A DNA stretch of 64,000 bases, taken from positions 1 through 64,000 of the forward strand of contig JBBJMP010000005.1 of the NCBI GenBank assembly GCA_037718865.1, read 5' to 3'. How positions within the stretch are numbered: the first letter of the stretch is position 1; every line of letters begins with the position of its first letter. The position numbers and the translations under genes are program-made. This document shows positions 35,318 to 43,719 of the stretch, piece after piece. A model generated the notes under the pieces. That model was not told the DNA's origin, made no database searches, and saw only the letters and a program-made list of their open reading frames with translations. This stretch comes from JADCRZ01 sp037718865. Its GTDB lineage: Bacteria; Bacteroidota; Bacteroidia; Chitinophagales; Chitinophagaceae.

Positions 35318-37348
35318 ATGAACATTCTTATAAAACCCATAATATACTTTGTTGTCTGGCTATTGGTTGCTGTGCAGGCAATACATGCACAGGTTAATAT
35401 CACAGCCACTGCAATTCCTCCAATTAATCCCATCTTAACCCAATTATTATCAGCAACAGGCAGTGGCATAAATGTAACAATATCCAGCCTTCAGGATAGT
35501 GACATGGAAATTGTTATCACGGGGAACCTGCAACGGATATCTCCGCCGGCTTTTTCGATAACTGTAAGGGAGGACATCAGACCGGATAGACCTACCTTGC
35601 GTCTAAGTCAAAGGGCGCGGGTACCGCTGACTTATAATTTATTTCAACGGGCATATGGAAATTTTAATCCCGATGTGCTAATCTTCGCTGGCATTTCACT
35701 GAATGAGCTCAAAGACGGCCTGAATTATAAACTACCGGAAGGCCAATACAGGCTCTGCGTAAGGGTCTTAACTTTCCCGGAACTCCGATTTTTACGGGAA
35801 GTCTGCGTAAATTTTAACATCTGTTACCAGGCAGCGGCACCCCAGTTTACACAGCCCGTCAACAATATGAACCTAAATGCTTCCGTTCCCAGGGTCAATC
35901 CCCGCTCGCCGGTTGTATTTACCTGGACCCCCCCCAGGGCGATCTGCGGCTCTTTGGCAAACGCCCTAAGTTCATTGCGGTACGATCTTGAGATCAGGGA
36001 AATACTCGACAATCAAACGGTTACCGATGCCATCAACAATCCCTTCATTTTCCGTAAGACATTACTCCCTTCACCGACATTTTTGCTCGACACGAACCTG
36101 TACAAAAATATTCTAAAGGAGGGCAAAAGATATATCACCAGAGTAAGAGCAACCGTTATTGACAGGAATTCTCCGGTCGTAATCGACAACTTTGGTTACA
36201 GCCGTATCGAAGCGTTCCAATACGGTGACAATTCGGTGGTACAAATTAATGCGCCATCGCCTGAATCGTTTTACATTCCATTCAGTGAACGAAAAACGGA
36301 TTTTTGGGACGATGCGCTGACAGCTTATAAAAAGAAAGAAAGAACCGATACCCTGGTCCCCATCAAAGAATACATACCCTTGATATTGGCCAGTAACGGC
36401 CTTGTATATAGTTACGACGCCATAGAACTATTGCTGGTGCTTAACTCGGAATTCTATACATCAAACGCGGTCCGGTTAAGCAATTCTTCTACATTGCCGG
36501 CTCTTCCTGTTGTGCCGCAAAATAAACGCACCGCATTTAACAGTGAACATGGAGTTAACCTTCAACCGGATGCCATGGAAGAAATAACGTACAAAGAAAA
36601 CGTTGACAGCTTTACTGTTCTGATTCGTAAACAAGGTATAACGGATACTACTGCCCGCAAACTGAACACGCTTTTCAGCCAACTAAATATTTTCAGTCAG
36701 AACATCAGTGCTACCAACCGGGTCTCGATGAAGATGATTAATGAATTGATGGCCGAACTAATCTACCAGTTACGTGCTTACCCTCAGGGGCCACAAAACC
36801 AGCCGGGGCAGCTTGAAACTATTGTTGCCAGCCTCGAAGAACTGATGGCGGTAAGTGTGAACAGCAGCTCTTCCAATTTTCGATTACCATTCAAAAAGAA
36901 AAGTTCCTTAGCATCTTTTGGGGTTACTGGAAACAGCTCGTTACCTATAAGATTTCTACCAAGAACAGATGAAGACGGACTGACCTTTTCACCTCCTGGG
37001 ATGGATGCGCTGCTTTCATTTGATATCATCGTTTATCACTATTCTAAAGATCAGCCCCCCAAACCCCTGCTAAACACCGGCGACTTAACGGCCACCTACA
37101 AGGTTTTTTATATAACCTCCGGTTTATTCAATCACAAAAATCCGGAGATCAATGCAAAGGCTTCCACTGGTCCCGCATCCACGGCCCAGGTTTCTCTTCC
37201 TAAAACAAGATTTACATTCTGGACCCAGAGTATGTTCACGAAAAAACAATCAAAACCCCAGGAAGTAGACCTGCTGGATGCTTTTTTAAACAGCAAAAAA
37301 AGATGGCCCGAGCCAAAGAGATTTTCTATCGTGCTGAAAGTTGATTAA
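35318..37348 (+). CDS. Large secreted protein with Ig/FnIII-like segment
   Basis: A 676-residue exported protein (signal peptide to about residue 25, AIHAQ). Residues about 25-175 form a beta-rich domain ending in LPEGQYRLCVRVLTFPE..LREVCVNFNIC, and about 180-330 an FnIII-like domain with VVFTWTPP and RYDLEIREIL. This order resembles secreted Bacteroidota proteins of the TANFOR-like kind, but I would not name the family firmly. The C-terminal half has no recognisable domain. It lies 17 bp after the barrel gene and likely works with it at the cell surface. Confidence 0.65.
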   Translation: MNILIKPIIYFVVWLLVAVQAIHAQVNITATAIPPINPILTQLLSATGSGINVTISSLQDSDMEIVITGNLQRISPPAFSITVREDIRPDRPTLRLSQRARVPLTYNLFQRAYGNFNPDVLIFAGISLNELKDGLNYKLPEGQYRLCVRVLTFPELRFLREVCVNFNICYQAAAPQFTQPVNNMNLNASVPRVNPRSPVVFTWTPPRAICGSLANALSSLRYDLEIREILDNQTVTDAINNPFIFRKTLLPSPTFLLDTNLYKNILKEGKRYITRVRATVIDRNSPVVIDNFGYSRIEAFQYGDNSVVQINAPSPESFYIPFSERKTDFWDDALTAYKKKERTDTLVPIKEYIPLILASNGLVYSYDAIELLLVLNSEFYTSNAVRLSNSSTLPALPVVPQNKRTAFNSEHGVNLQPDAMEEITYKENVDSFTVLIRKQGITDTTARKLNTLFSQLNIFSQNISATNRVSMKMINELMAELIYQLRAYPQGPQNQPGQLETIVASLEELMAVSVNSSSSNFRLPFKKKSSLASFGVTGNSSLPIRFLPRTDEDGLTFSPPGMDALLSFDIIVYHYSKDQPPKPLLNTGDLTATYKVFYITSGLFNHKNPEINAKASTGPASTAQVSLPKTRFTFWTQSMFTKKQSKPQEVDLLDAFLNSKKRWPEPKRFSIVLKVD

Positions 37349-37439
37349 AGATTATACCGGGTATTTCCTCAGTCAAAATCATCACATGGTATTTTAATGA
37401 GCGGGTTACGTATTTTCGCGGCTAGTCAAATCAAGCCTG

Positions 37440-39446
37440 ATGAAATACACCGCTTTATTCGTTTTATTGTTTGTATGTAAAGATTGCCTGTTTGCCCAAC
37501 CGGACCGCTGGCAGCAAAAGGTTAAATACACGATGGTTATTGATATGGACGTGAATATCCACCGCTTGACCGGAAAGCAAAAGCTGGAGTACACCAACAA
37601 TTCGCCCGACACCTTACATACCGTTTTTTATCACCTTTACTTTAATGCTTTTCAGCCTAACAGCATGATGGACGCGAGGAGCCGTGAACTGGGAAAGATA
37701 GTCTTAGGGAAAGATAAGGAAGGCAAGACGGTGATCGACTGGGATAAACGCGTAAGCGACAGGATCCAGAACCTTAAGCCCGATGAGATAGGCTATCAGA
37801 AGATACTCTCTTTAAAAATGAACGGTGCTGTTCAGTCATACAAGGTGAAAGAAACCATCCTGGAGGTTAAGCTTTCCCAACCTGTTTTGCCCAGGTCAAA
37901 GGTTGTATTTGATATGGATTTTGAAGCCCAGGTTCCCTTGCAGGTCAGGCGTAGCGGCAGAGACAATCCTAAAACAGGCGTAAAATATTCAATGAGTCAA
38001 TGGTATCCCAAACTTTGCGAATACGATTACGAAGGCTGGCACCCGACCCCTTATATAGCCCGTGAGTTTTATGGGATATGGGGTGACTTTGACGTAAAAA
38101 TATCGATTGATAAGAATTTTGTGCTTGGAGGTACCGGTTACCTGCAGAATGCCTCCCAGATCGGCTATAACTACGAGATGCCGGGAACCAAAGTCGTCCG
38201 AAATTCAGGCAACAAGCTCACGTGGCATTTCCTGGCTCCCAATGTCCATGATTTTATGTGGGCAGCCGATGCGCAATACCAGCATATTGTTCGCAAGGCA
38301 TCAAAGGGAACCCTTATTCATGTGCTGTATAACCGCGATCAGGCCTTTCTGCAAGAGCAATTGAACGCCTTAAGTAATACCGCAAAGGCTGCGTTTAATA
38401 ATGACTTTAAAAAATACCTGGAAAACGTAGATAGCCAGTGGACAAAGGTAGCCGATGCGGCCGTAGTGGTTTTGCCATTTATTGAAAAGCATTTTGGCGA
38501 ATATCCTTATCAACAATATTCCTTCATACAGGGTGGCGACGGAGGAATGGAGTATCCAATGGCTACCTTAATAAGCGGTTCAGGCCTGGGAACCGCATTT
38601 CATGAGTGGATGCATAGCTGGTTTCAGATGATATTGGCAACCAATGAAAGCCTGTATTCCTGGATGGATGAAGGGTTTACCAGTTACGCCGAAACCCTGG
38701 TGATGGAGTATTACAACCAACAGTCAGGCAGTAAGCCTGCTCAGGGTCAGCAGGGTGCCAGTCCCCGCCCACAATCCCTGGATTCGCTTGCACTTGTCAA
38801 CCCGCATGATTCTGCATATTACAGGTATTTTAACCTGGCAATGAGCGGCTTTGAAGAACCCATGACTACTCATGCGGATCATTTCAATACGAACTATGCA
38901 TATAGTATTGCTTCTTATTCCAAGGGCCAGGTGTTCATGGAACAGCTGGGATATATTACCGGCGCTGCTGTAAGAGATTCCATATTGCTGGAATACTACC
39001 GCTTATGGCGTTTTAAACATCCTAATGTCAACGACTTTATGCGGGTGGCGGAAAAGATCAGTAATATGAAACTGGACTGGTACCGGGAGTATTGGGTGAA
39101 TACAACAAAATTGATTAATTACGGCATAGACAGTTTATGGGAAGAGAATGGAAAAACAAAGATCAGGTTAAAGAACAATGGAGAAATGCCTATGCCCGTT
39201 GATCTGCAATTAACGTTCAACGATGGGTCCAAAGAACTTCATTATATTCCGATGTACTTGATGTTCGGTGAAAAGCCAATTGAATTTCCGTCTGTTCCCC
39301 GCATGGTGCATGAAGCATGGAAATGGACGCATCCAACATATATTATTGAGATAAACCGGAAAGCCGGTGATTTGTCCGGTATAGAAATCGATCCTACGAA
39401 AAGGATGGCTGACATCGACCGGAGGGATAATAAGGTTACGTTGTGA
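37440..39446 (+). CDS. M1 family metallopeptidase
   Basis: A 668-residue exported gluzincin peptidase. After a signal peptide (to about residue 20, DCLFAQ) and the N-terminal beta-domain comes the zinc site HEWMH (388-392) with the third ligand in WMDEGFTSYAE about 20 residues later; the exopeptidase motif appears as GGDGGMEYPM. A short Gln/Ser/Pro-rich insertion (SGSKPAQGQQGASPRP) interrupts the catalytic domain. It probably trims peptides outside the cytoplasm. It ends before a bidirectional terminator at 39566-39596. Confidence 0.9.
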   Translation: MKYTALFVLLFVCKDCLFAQPDRWQQKVKYTMVIDMDVNIHRLTGKQKLEYTNNSPDTLHTVFYHLYFNAFQPNSMMDARSRELGKIVLGKDKEGKTVIDWDKRVSDRIQNLKPDEIGYQKILSLKMNGAVQSYKVKETILEVKLSQPVLPRSKVVFDMDFEAQVPLQVRRSGRDNPKTGVKYSMSQWYPKLCEYDYEGWHPTPYIAREFYGIWGDFDVKISIDKNFVLGGTGYLQNASQIGYNYEMPGTKVVRNSGNKLTWHFLAPNVHDFMWAADAQYQHIVRKASKGTLIHVLYNRDQAFLQEQLNALSNTAKAAFNNDFKKYLENVDSQWTKVADAAVVVLPFIEKHFGEYPYQQYSFIQGGDGGMEYPMATLISGSGLGTAFHEWMHSWFQMILATNESLYSWMDEGFTSYAETLVMEYYNQQSGSKPAQGQQGASPRPQSLDSLALVNPHDSAYYRYFNLAMSGFEEPMTTHADHFNTNYAYSIASYSKGQVFMEQLGYITGAAVRDSILLEYYRLWRFKHPNVNDFMRVAEKISNMKLDWYREYWVNTTKLINYGIDSLWEENGKTKIRLKNNGEMPMPVDLQLTFNDGSKELHYIPMYLMFGEKPIEFPSVPRMVHEAWKWTHPTYIIEINRKAGDLSGIEIDPTKRMADIDRRDNKVTL

Positions 39447-39560
39447 GAAGCTTAAGGTACTAAATCTTCAATGTTTAATCAAGCGCATCATTGAGTATTG
39501 ATTGTTGAACATTGTGTATTGAATATTAAATTAAGTTCAACTGCTTTTTAGAACCGTCAA

Positions 39561-39711
39561 ACGTTAAAAGCCGTTCCATGTTATGGAGCGGCTTTTGCTG
39601 CCTCTGGGGACTTTGGTTTTAGTTCCTACTACTTTACAAGGAAAGGGTTGAAGGAATAAACAAGTGATAAGGTTTCAATGATTAATGCTATTTGGAATCA
39701 TACATCCAACC
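39561..39711 (-). ncRNA. Predicted ~150-nt small RNA beside the response regulator
   Basis: On the minus strand a promoter with -7 box TACCTTTG (39724-39717), 19-bp spacer and -33-like TTGT is abutted by the palindrome TACCACTAAGTGGTA (39748-39762), the same layout as upstream of the response-regulator gene. About 120 bp downstream lies a strong hairpin with flanking A/T tracts (39566-39596) that would end the transcript. No open frame of more than a few codons lies between, so the product is probably a regulatory RNA. It would run antisense toward the M1 peptidase 3' end. Prediction only. Confidence 0.45.
39566..39596. terminator. Bidirectional intrinsic terminator
   Basis: AAAAGCCGTTCCAT and ATGGAGCGGCTTTT form a 14-bp stem (one G-T/C mismatch by strand) around GTT. 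A and T runs at both ends allow termination of the M1 peptidase mRNA on the plus strand and of the predicted small RNA on the minus strand. Confidence 0.75.
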
Positions 39712-39716
39712 AGATT

Positions 39717-39762
39717 CAAAGGTAATTCAAGCTTTAATTGCCAACAATACCACTAAGTGGTA
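39717..39762 (-). promoter_or_regulatory. Promoter with NarL-like palindrome (small RNA)
   Basis: Perfect palindrome TACCACTAAGTGGTA (39748-39762), then -33-like TTGT (39747-39744), 19 bp, and exact -7 element TACCTTTG (39724-39717) reading on the minus strand. The palindrome is a 7-1-7 arrangement of heptamers resembling the NarL-type half-site TACCNMT. Confidence 0.6.
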
Positions 39763-39796
39763 ATTTTTTATTTTAACAGGGCCTTGGCTCCCTGCT

Positions 39797-40426
39797 TTAC
39801 CTGCCAAAAAACTTATTAACGGCTTCAATGCGGTTGTTTACGTGTAACTTCTCATAGATATGGTAAACATGCTTACGCACTGTTTCCGGGCTTATATAAA
39901 GCTGGGCAGCAATTTCTTTATAAAGCATACCCTTTGACAGCCATTCCAGTATTTCTTTTTCCCGGTTCGACAAGGTACCAATACCACTATCCTCAACGAC
40001 AGCTTTACTCCGGAAAGCGGCCACCACCTTGCGGGCGATTTGGCTGCTCATTGGGGCCCCACCTTCATGCAGTTCACTGATAGCCTCCAATAATTTGTCG
40101 GGAGAGGTTTTTTTAAGAATATACCCGCTGGCGCCTGCGCTCAGGGCTTCAAAGATCTTTTCGTCTTCCTCGTATACCGTACACATCATATACAATATAT
40201 CAGGATTTTTAGGCTTTAGCTGTCGAACACATTCGATTCCGCTGATACCACCAAGGTTGATATCCATTAATACCACCTGGGGTTGCAGGTCGAGCAGGTC
40301 CTCCAGTGCTTCTTCCCCACTGGAAAATCCACCTAATAATTCATATCCTTCCGCCATAGAAACGATTTCTTCCAATGCCGTGCGAATGTCATCGGTGTCG
40401 TCAACAATGCAAACTGTAATAGCCAT
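39797..40426 (-). CDS. NarL/FixJ-family response regulator
   Basis: A 209-residue two-component response regulator. The receiver domain (about 1-125) has the acidic pair DD at 9-10, phospho-acceptor Asp55 (VVLMDINLGG) and the conserved Lys in YILKKTSPDK. The LuxR-type helix-turn-helix (about 145-205) includes LSNREKEILEWLSKGMLYKEIA and ISPETVRKHVYHIYEKL. No histidine kinase is adjacent, so it is an orphan. The ATG at 40426 starts the receiver. Its promoter carries a palindrome shared with two other promoters in the window, suggesting autoregulation. Confidence 0.93.
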   Translation of the reverse strand: MAITVCIVDDTDDIRTALEEIVSMAEGYELLGGFSSGEEALEDLLDLQPQVVLMDINLGGISGIECVRQLKPKNPDILYMMCTVYEEDEKIFEALSAGASGYILKKTSPDKLLEAISELHEGGAPMSSQIARKVVAAFRSKAVVEDSGIGTLSNREKEILEWLSKGMLYKEIAAQLYISPETVRKHVYHIYEKLHVNNRIEAVNKFFGR

Positions 40427-40444
40427 AATTTGTAATAGTTTAAG

Positions 40445-40490
40445 CAAAGGTGAGGGTATTCCGAATGCTGGCAAATACTACTTTGTGGTA
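40445..40490 (-). promoter_or_regulatory. Promoter with NarL-like palindrome (response regulator)
   Basis: Palindrome TACTACTTTGTGGTA (40476-40490, one mismatch) abuts -33 box TTTG (40475-40472); after exactly 19 bp comes -7 box CACCTTTG (40452-40445, 7 of 8 matches to TAnnTTTG), about 19 bp before the ATG. Promoter spacing is canonical for Bacteroidota. Confidence 0.6.
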
Positions 40491-40540
40491 ATATTTTAAC
40501 ATATCGCGTTGCTTTATATATAACGCTGATGTGTGCATTC

Positions 40541-41230
40541 TTAGGCCGGTAAATAAATGATTGATTTTTCAAGGAAATAGGCTTCTGCAAACAGGGAATG
40601 AATGCCTTTGATTACCGGTTCTTTTACTGAGCCGCCCAAATCGGCAATTTCCTGTGTCAGGTCTCCCCCTTTCAGGCAGATCAGCCCGGGCGGTAGTTCC
40701 TTCTTCCCCAAAGAAGCGGTATCAGGTGTCTTTTGCCAAACGCCTTTAGCCGCTAATAGTGGCCTGCTCCACTTCCAGAGGTCTTTTAATGGGGCAACCG
40801 CACGCGAGACGGCGTAATCGAACCTGCGGCCCATAATATCTTCTACCCTGCTGTGCTGGGTAGTTACATTTGCAAGCGCAACAGATGAGACAATATGATC
40901 CACAACTTTCAGCTTTTTTCCAATGCTGTCTGTCAGGTGAAAAAAAACATCCGGATAAACAATGGCCAGGGGAATGCCGGGAAAACCGCCACCTGTTCCA
41001 ATATCGATGATCCGGCTACCGGCACTGAATTCTATAAAGGCTGCAATGCTTAAAGAATGCAACACGTGCTTTTCGTACAGGCCATCAATGTCTTTTCTTG
41101 AAATGACATTGATCTTATTGTTCCAGTCCTTATATAACACATCCAGGGCAGCCAGTTGTTGCTGTTGCAAGGGAGAAAGGTCTTGAAAATATTTAAGGAT
41201 CAGTTCCACGTCTTGCGGGGCTTTTTCCAT
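40541..41230 (-). CDS. rsmG: 16S rRNA (guanine(527)-N(7))-methyltransferase
   Basis: A 229-residue SAM-dependent enzyme that makes m7G527 in 16S rRNA. Typical segments: LYKDWNKINVISRKDIDGLYEKHVLHSL (in part NVISRKDIDGLYEKHVLHS), SAM-binding IDIGTGGGFPGIPLAIVYP, and DYAVSRAVAPLKDLWKW. Its start lies 31 bp inside the 3' end of the upstream glycosyltransferase gene, so the two are translationally coupled. Confidence 0.93.
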   Translation of the reverse strand: MEKAPQDVELILKYFQDLSPLQQQQLAALDVLYKDWNNKINVISRKDIDGLYEKHVLHSLSIAAFIEFSAGSRIIDIGTGGGFPGIPLAIVYPDVFFHLTDSIGKKLKVVDHIVSSVALANVTTQHSRVEDIMGRRFDYAVSRAVAPLKDLWKWSRPLLAAKGVWQKTPDTASLGKKELPPGLICLKGGDLTQEIADLGGSVKEPVIKGIHSLFAEAYFLEKSIIYLPA

Positions 41231-42324
41231 ATAGCAGGTGCAAATAGGATATAATAAAAAAACATCCAGATATCAAATAACCACCACCAGGCAAACAGGT
41301 CTTTCTCGTTTAGCTTGTCCATGCATTTATAATAAATTAAACCCTGAATAAAAAACCGAAGGCCAAAGACCGCCAGCACTAATTTCCAATCATGAAACAG
41401 CAGACCCATGATGAACAAGGGGTAGAATAAAAAATGGGAAAGCGAATAGCCGCCCAGCAATAATTTATGAACCGGTTTATAAAATTTACCGGTAGTGTAA
41501 TGCCTCGTTTTCTGCCTCATCCAGCCGCTAAAAGTATTCTGCGGAGCAGACAAGGTTATCGCATCACGGTCTATGACAATGCCCGTGTTATTTTTATTAG
41601 CCACCAGGCTGATGAACAAGTCGTCATCGCCACTTTGCACATGATTTAGTGATGAAAATCCCTTGTGCTTAATAAAAATCTCTCTTCGATACGATAAATT
41701 TCTTCCCACACCCATATATGGTTTGCCAGCCAGGGCATAGGAAAGATATTGAAGTGCGGTATGAAAGGTTTCGAAGCGTATCAGTTTATTTAGCACACCC
41801 GGCTTCTTATGATATGCTCCATAGCCCAACACCACGTCAATACCATGGTTATACCCATCCTGCATTTTTGCCATCCAGAATTCCGAGGCAGGCATGCAAT
41901 CGGCATCTGTCAGCAACAGTACTTCATGCCTGGCTTCTTTGATACCAATAGACAATGGATACTTTTTTCCCGGTATACCCCTTGCCTCCTGAATAAGATT
42001 AACTGCATGCAGATGCTTAAAGGTTTTGCACAGGCCTTCCAGCAGAAATCGGGTTTCATCCTGGCTGTTATGATTTACCACGATCACTTCATGCGTGGTG
42101 GGATAGGTCTGAACAAGCACGCCGGGTAAATTGCGGGCAAGATTAGCGGCCTCATTGCGTGCACAGACCACTACGGTAACCGGGTGCTGCTGCGACTTCT
42201 GTTTGAACACTGGCTTGAAATAGGCCAGCCTTCTGTAAAAAAACAGGTAATAAAATAATTGCACCAGGGTTACCAGTAAGAAGGTGTAAAAAACGACTTC
42301 CTGCCAGTAGATCTCGACTAACAT
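41200..42324 (-). CDS. Membrane glycosyltransferase family 2
   Basis: A 374-residue protein with one N-terminal helix (about 9-28), a GT-A domain (about 48-270) and two or three C-terminal helices. VTVVVCARNEAANL binds the nucleotide, LLLTDADCMP is the DXD-type metal site, GDDDLFISL the acceptor-side acidic motif and RQKTRHYTTG matches the Q/RxxRW-like motif of processive family 2 enzymes. It probably transfers a sugar to a lipid or polymer at the inner membrane. Overlaps rsmG by 31 bp. Confidence 0.85.
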   Translation of the reverse strand: MLVEIYWQEVVFYTFLLVTLVQLFYYLFFYRRLAYFKPVFKQKSQQHPVTVVVCARNEAANLARNLPGVLVQTYPTTHEVIVVNHNSQDETRFLLEGLCKTFKHLHAVNLIQEARGIPGKKYPLSIGIKEARHEVLLLTDADCMPASEFWMAKMQDGYNHGIDVVLGYGAYHKKPGVLNKLIRFETFHTALQYLSYALAGKPYMGVGRNLSYRREIFIKHKGFSSLNHVQSGDDDLFISLVANKNNTGIVIDRDAITLSAPQNTFSGWMRQKTRHYTTGKFYKPVHKLLLGGYSLSHFLFYPLFIMGLLFHDWKLVLAVFGLRFFIQGLIYYKCMDKLNEKDLFAWWWLFDIWMFFYYILFAPAIWKKPRKTWN

Positions 42325-42403
42325 ACCATTGCTACCGTTAGCTACGAAAATAGGGATTTATCAGGTACAGTGTTCAGCGCTGAGGCTGTAGCTCCCTGAT
42401 CCC

Positions 42404-42411
42404 TATCTTTG
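42404..42411 (+). promoter_or_regulatory. -7 promoter element of tgt
   Basis: TATCTTTG matches TAnnTTTG exactly and lies 6 bp before the tgt ATG, implying a leaderless or very short-leader mRNA. No good -33 box at 19 bp. Confidence 0.4.
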
Positions 42412-42417
42412 CGCACC

Positions 42418-43557
42418 ATGACCGATTTACAATTTGAATTACAACACACGGATGAATATTCCGGTGCAAGGGCCGGAAGGATAAGTACCGATCATGGCGA
42501 GATACTTACTCCTATGTTTATGCCTGTAGGAACAGCGGGCAGCGTCAAAGCAGTAAGCCAGCAACAGTTGCTGCATGATGTAAGGGCACAGATTATCCTG
42601 GGCAATACTTATCACCTTTACCTGCGCCCTGGTATACGTGTGCTGGAGCAGGCAGGAGGCATCCATAAGTTTACAGGATGGAGTCAACCTGTTCTTACAG
42701 ATAGCGGAGGATACCAGGTCTTCTCACTGGCGAACCACCGTAAAATAACAGAACAGGGCGTGCTATTTCAATCGCATATTGACGGGTCTTCCCATTTATT
42801 CACACCGGAATTGGTTATGGATATCCAGCGGAGTATAGGAGCCGATATTATCATGGCTTTTGATGAATGTCCTCCTTATCTTAGCGATTATTCATACGCA
42901 AAAAATTCCATGGAACTAACGCATCGCTGGCTTGACAGGTGTTTGGCCCGGTTTCAGGAAACAGACGGAAAGTACGGGTACAACCAAAACCTGTTTCCTA
43001 TAGTACAGGGCGGCAGCTACGCTGACCTCAGAAAGGCTTCTTGCGACTACATCAGCTCCAAAAACGCAGCAGGTAACGCCATCGGCGGTTTAAGTGTTGG
43101 CGAACCTGAGGCGATGATGTATGAGCTCTGTGAACAATGCTGCCAGGCACTCCCGGCAGATAAGCCAAGATATCTGATGGGAGTAGGCACCCCCTGGAAC
43201 ATCTTAAAAAATATCTCACTGGGTATAGATCTGTTTGATTGTGTGATGCCAACGCGTAATGGGCGGAATGCCATGCTGTTTACCTCGAAAGGCATCATTA
43301 ACATCGATAATTTAAAATGGGCCACTGATTTTTCTCCACTCGACGACGGTATCGATTGTGAAGTCAGCAATTATTACAGCAAGGCTTACTTACGGCATCT
43401 CGTGAAATCGAAAGAGATTTTGGGACTCACGATAGCCAGTGTGCACAACCTTGCTTTTTACATTCACCTGGTAAGTCAGTCACGGGAACATATCATTATA
43501 GGTGATTTTTTAAGCTGGATGAAGGAACAGGTCGATGTTTTGCAGAAAAGACTTTGA
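42418..43557 (+). CDS. tgt: tRNA-guanosine(34) transglycosylase
   Basis: A 379-residue TIM-barrel enzyme exchanging G34 for the queuine precursor in tRNAs with GUN anticodons. Core motifs: MPVGTAGSVKA, GNTYHLYLRPG, TDSGGYQVFSL, MAFDECPP, FPIVQGG, GGLSVGEP, YLMGVGTP and the nucleophile region FDCVMPTRNGR. In the zinc site, where the family has CxCxxC followed by AYLRHL, this protein reads GIDCEVSNYYSKAYLRHL: only one Cys is kept while the downstream His is kept. Zinc binding may therefore be lost or altered. ATG 42418 follows an upstream in-frame TTG. Confidence 0.95.
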   Translation: MTDLQFELQHTDEYSGARAGRISTDHGEILTPMFMPVGTAGSVKAVSQQQLLHDVRAQIILGNTYHLYLRPGIRVLEQAGGIHKFTGWSQPVLTDSGGYQVFSLANHRKITEQGVLFQSHIDGSSHLFTPELVMDIQRSIGADIIMAFDECPPYLSDYSYAKNSMELTHRWLDRCLARFQETDGKYGYNQNLFPIVQGGSYADLRKASCDYISSKNAAGNAIGGLSVGEPEAMMYELCEQCCQALPADKPRYLMGVGTPWNILKNISLGIDLFDCVMPTRNGRNAMLFTSKGIINIDNLKWATDFSPLDDGIDCEVSNYYSKAYLRHLVKSKEILGLTIASVHNLAFYIHLVSQSREHIIIGDFLSWMKEQVDVLQKRL

Positions 43558-43559
43558 AA

Positions 43560-43697
43560 TAATGTGCGAATTTTCAAATGTGCCGATGTGCGAATAATGA
43601 CAAGAAGATGTGCCAGTGGCTGGTGTTTTCACCAACCACCCGCGGGGCGGTCTGCTCTCTCCATCCGCACATTTGCACATCCGCACATCCGCACATT
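43560..43697. repeat. GCACAT inverted repeat with nested TGGTGTTTTCACCA hairpin
   Basis: Left words AATGTGCGAA, AAATGTGCCGATGTGCG and GATGTGCC (43560-43614) face right words CCGCACATTTGCACAT and CCGCACATCCGCACATT (43663-43697). Between them lies the hairpin TGGTGTTTTCACCA (43621-43634), the reverse of the element at 17805 and 46737, then CCACCCGCGGGGCGG. One repeat type seems to carry another. It fills the tgt-LptF/G gap. Confidence 0.65.
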
Positions 43698-43706
43698 AAT
43701 TTGAGC

Positions 43707-43714
43707 TAATTTTG
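43707..43714 (+). promoter_or_regulatory. -7 promoter element of the LptF/LptG gene
   Basis: TAATTTTG matches TAnnTTTG exactly and lies 5 bp before the ATG, right after the GCACAT repeat. No clear -33 box. Confidence 0.4.
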
Positions 43715-43719
43715 CTTTC

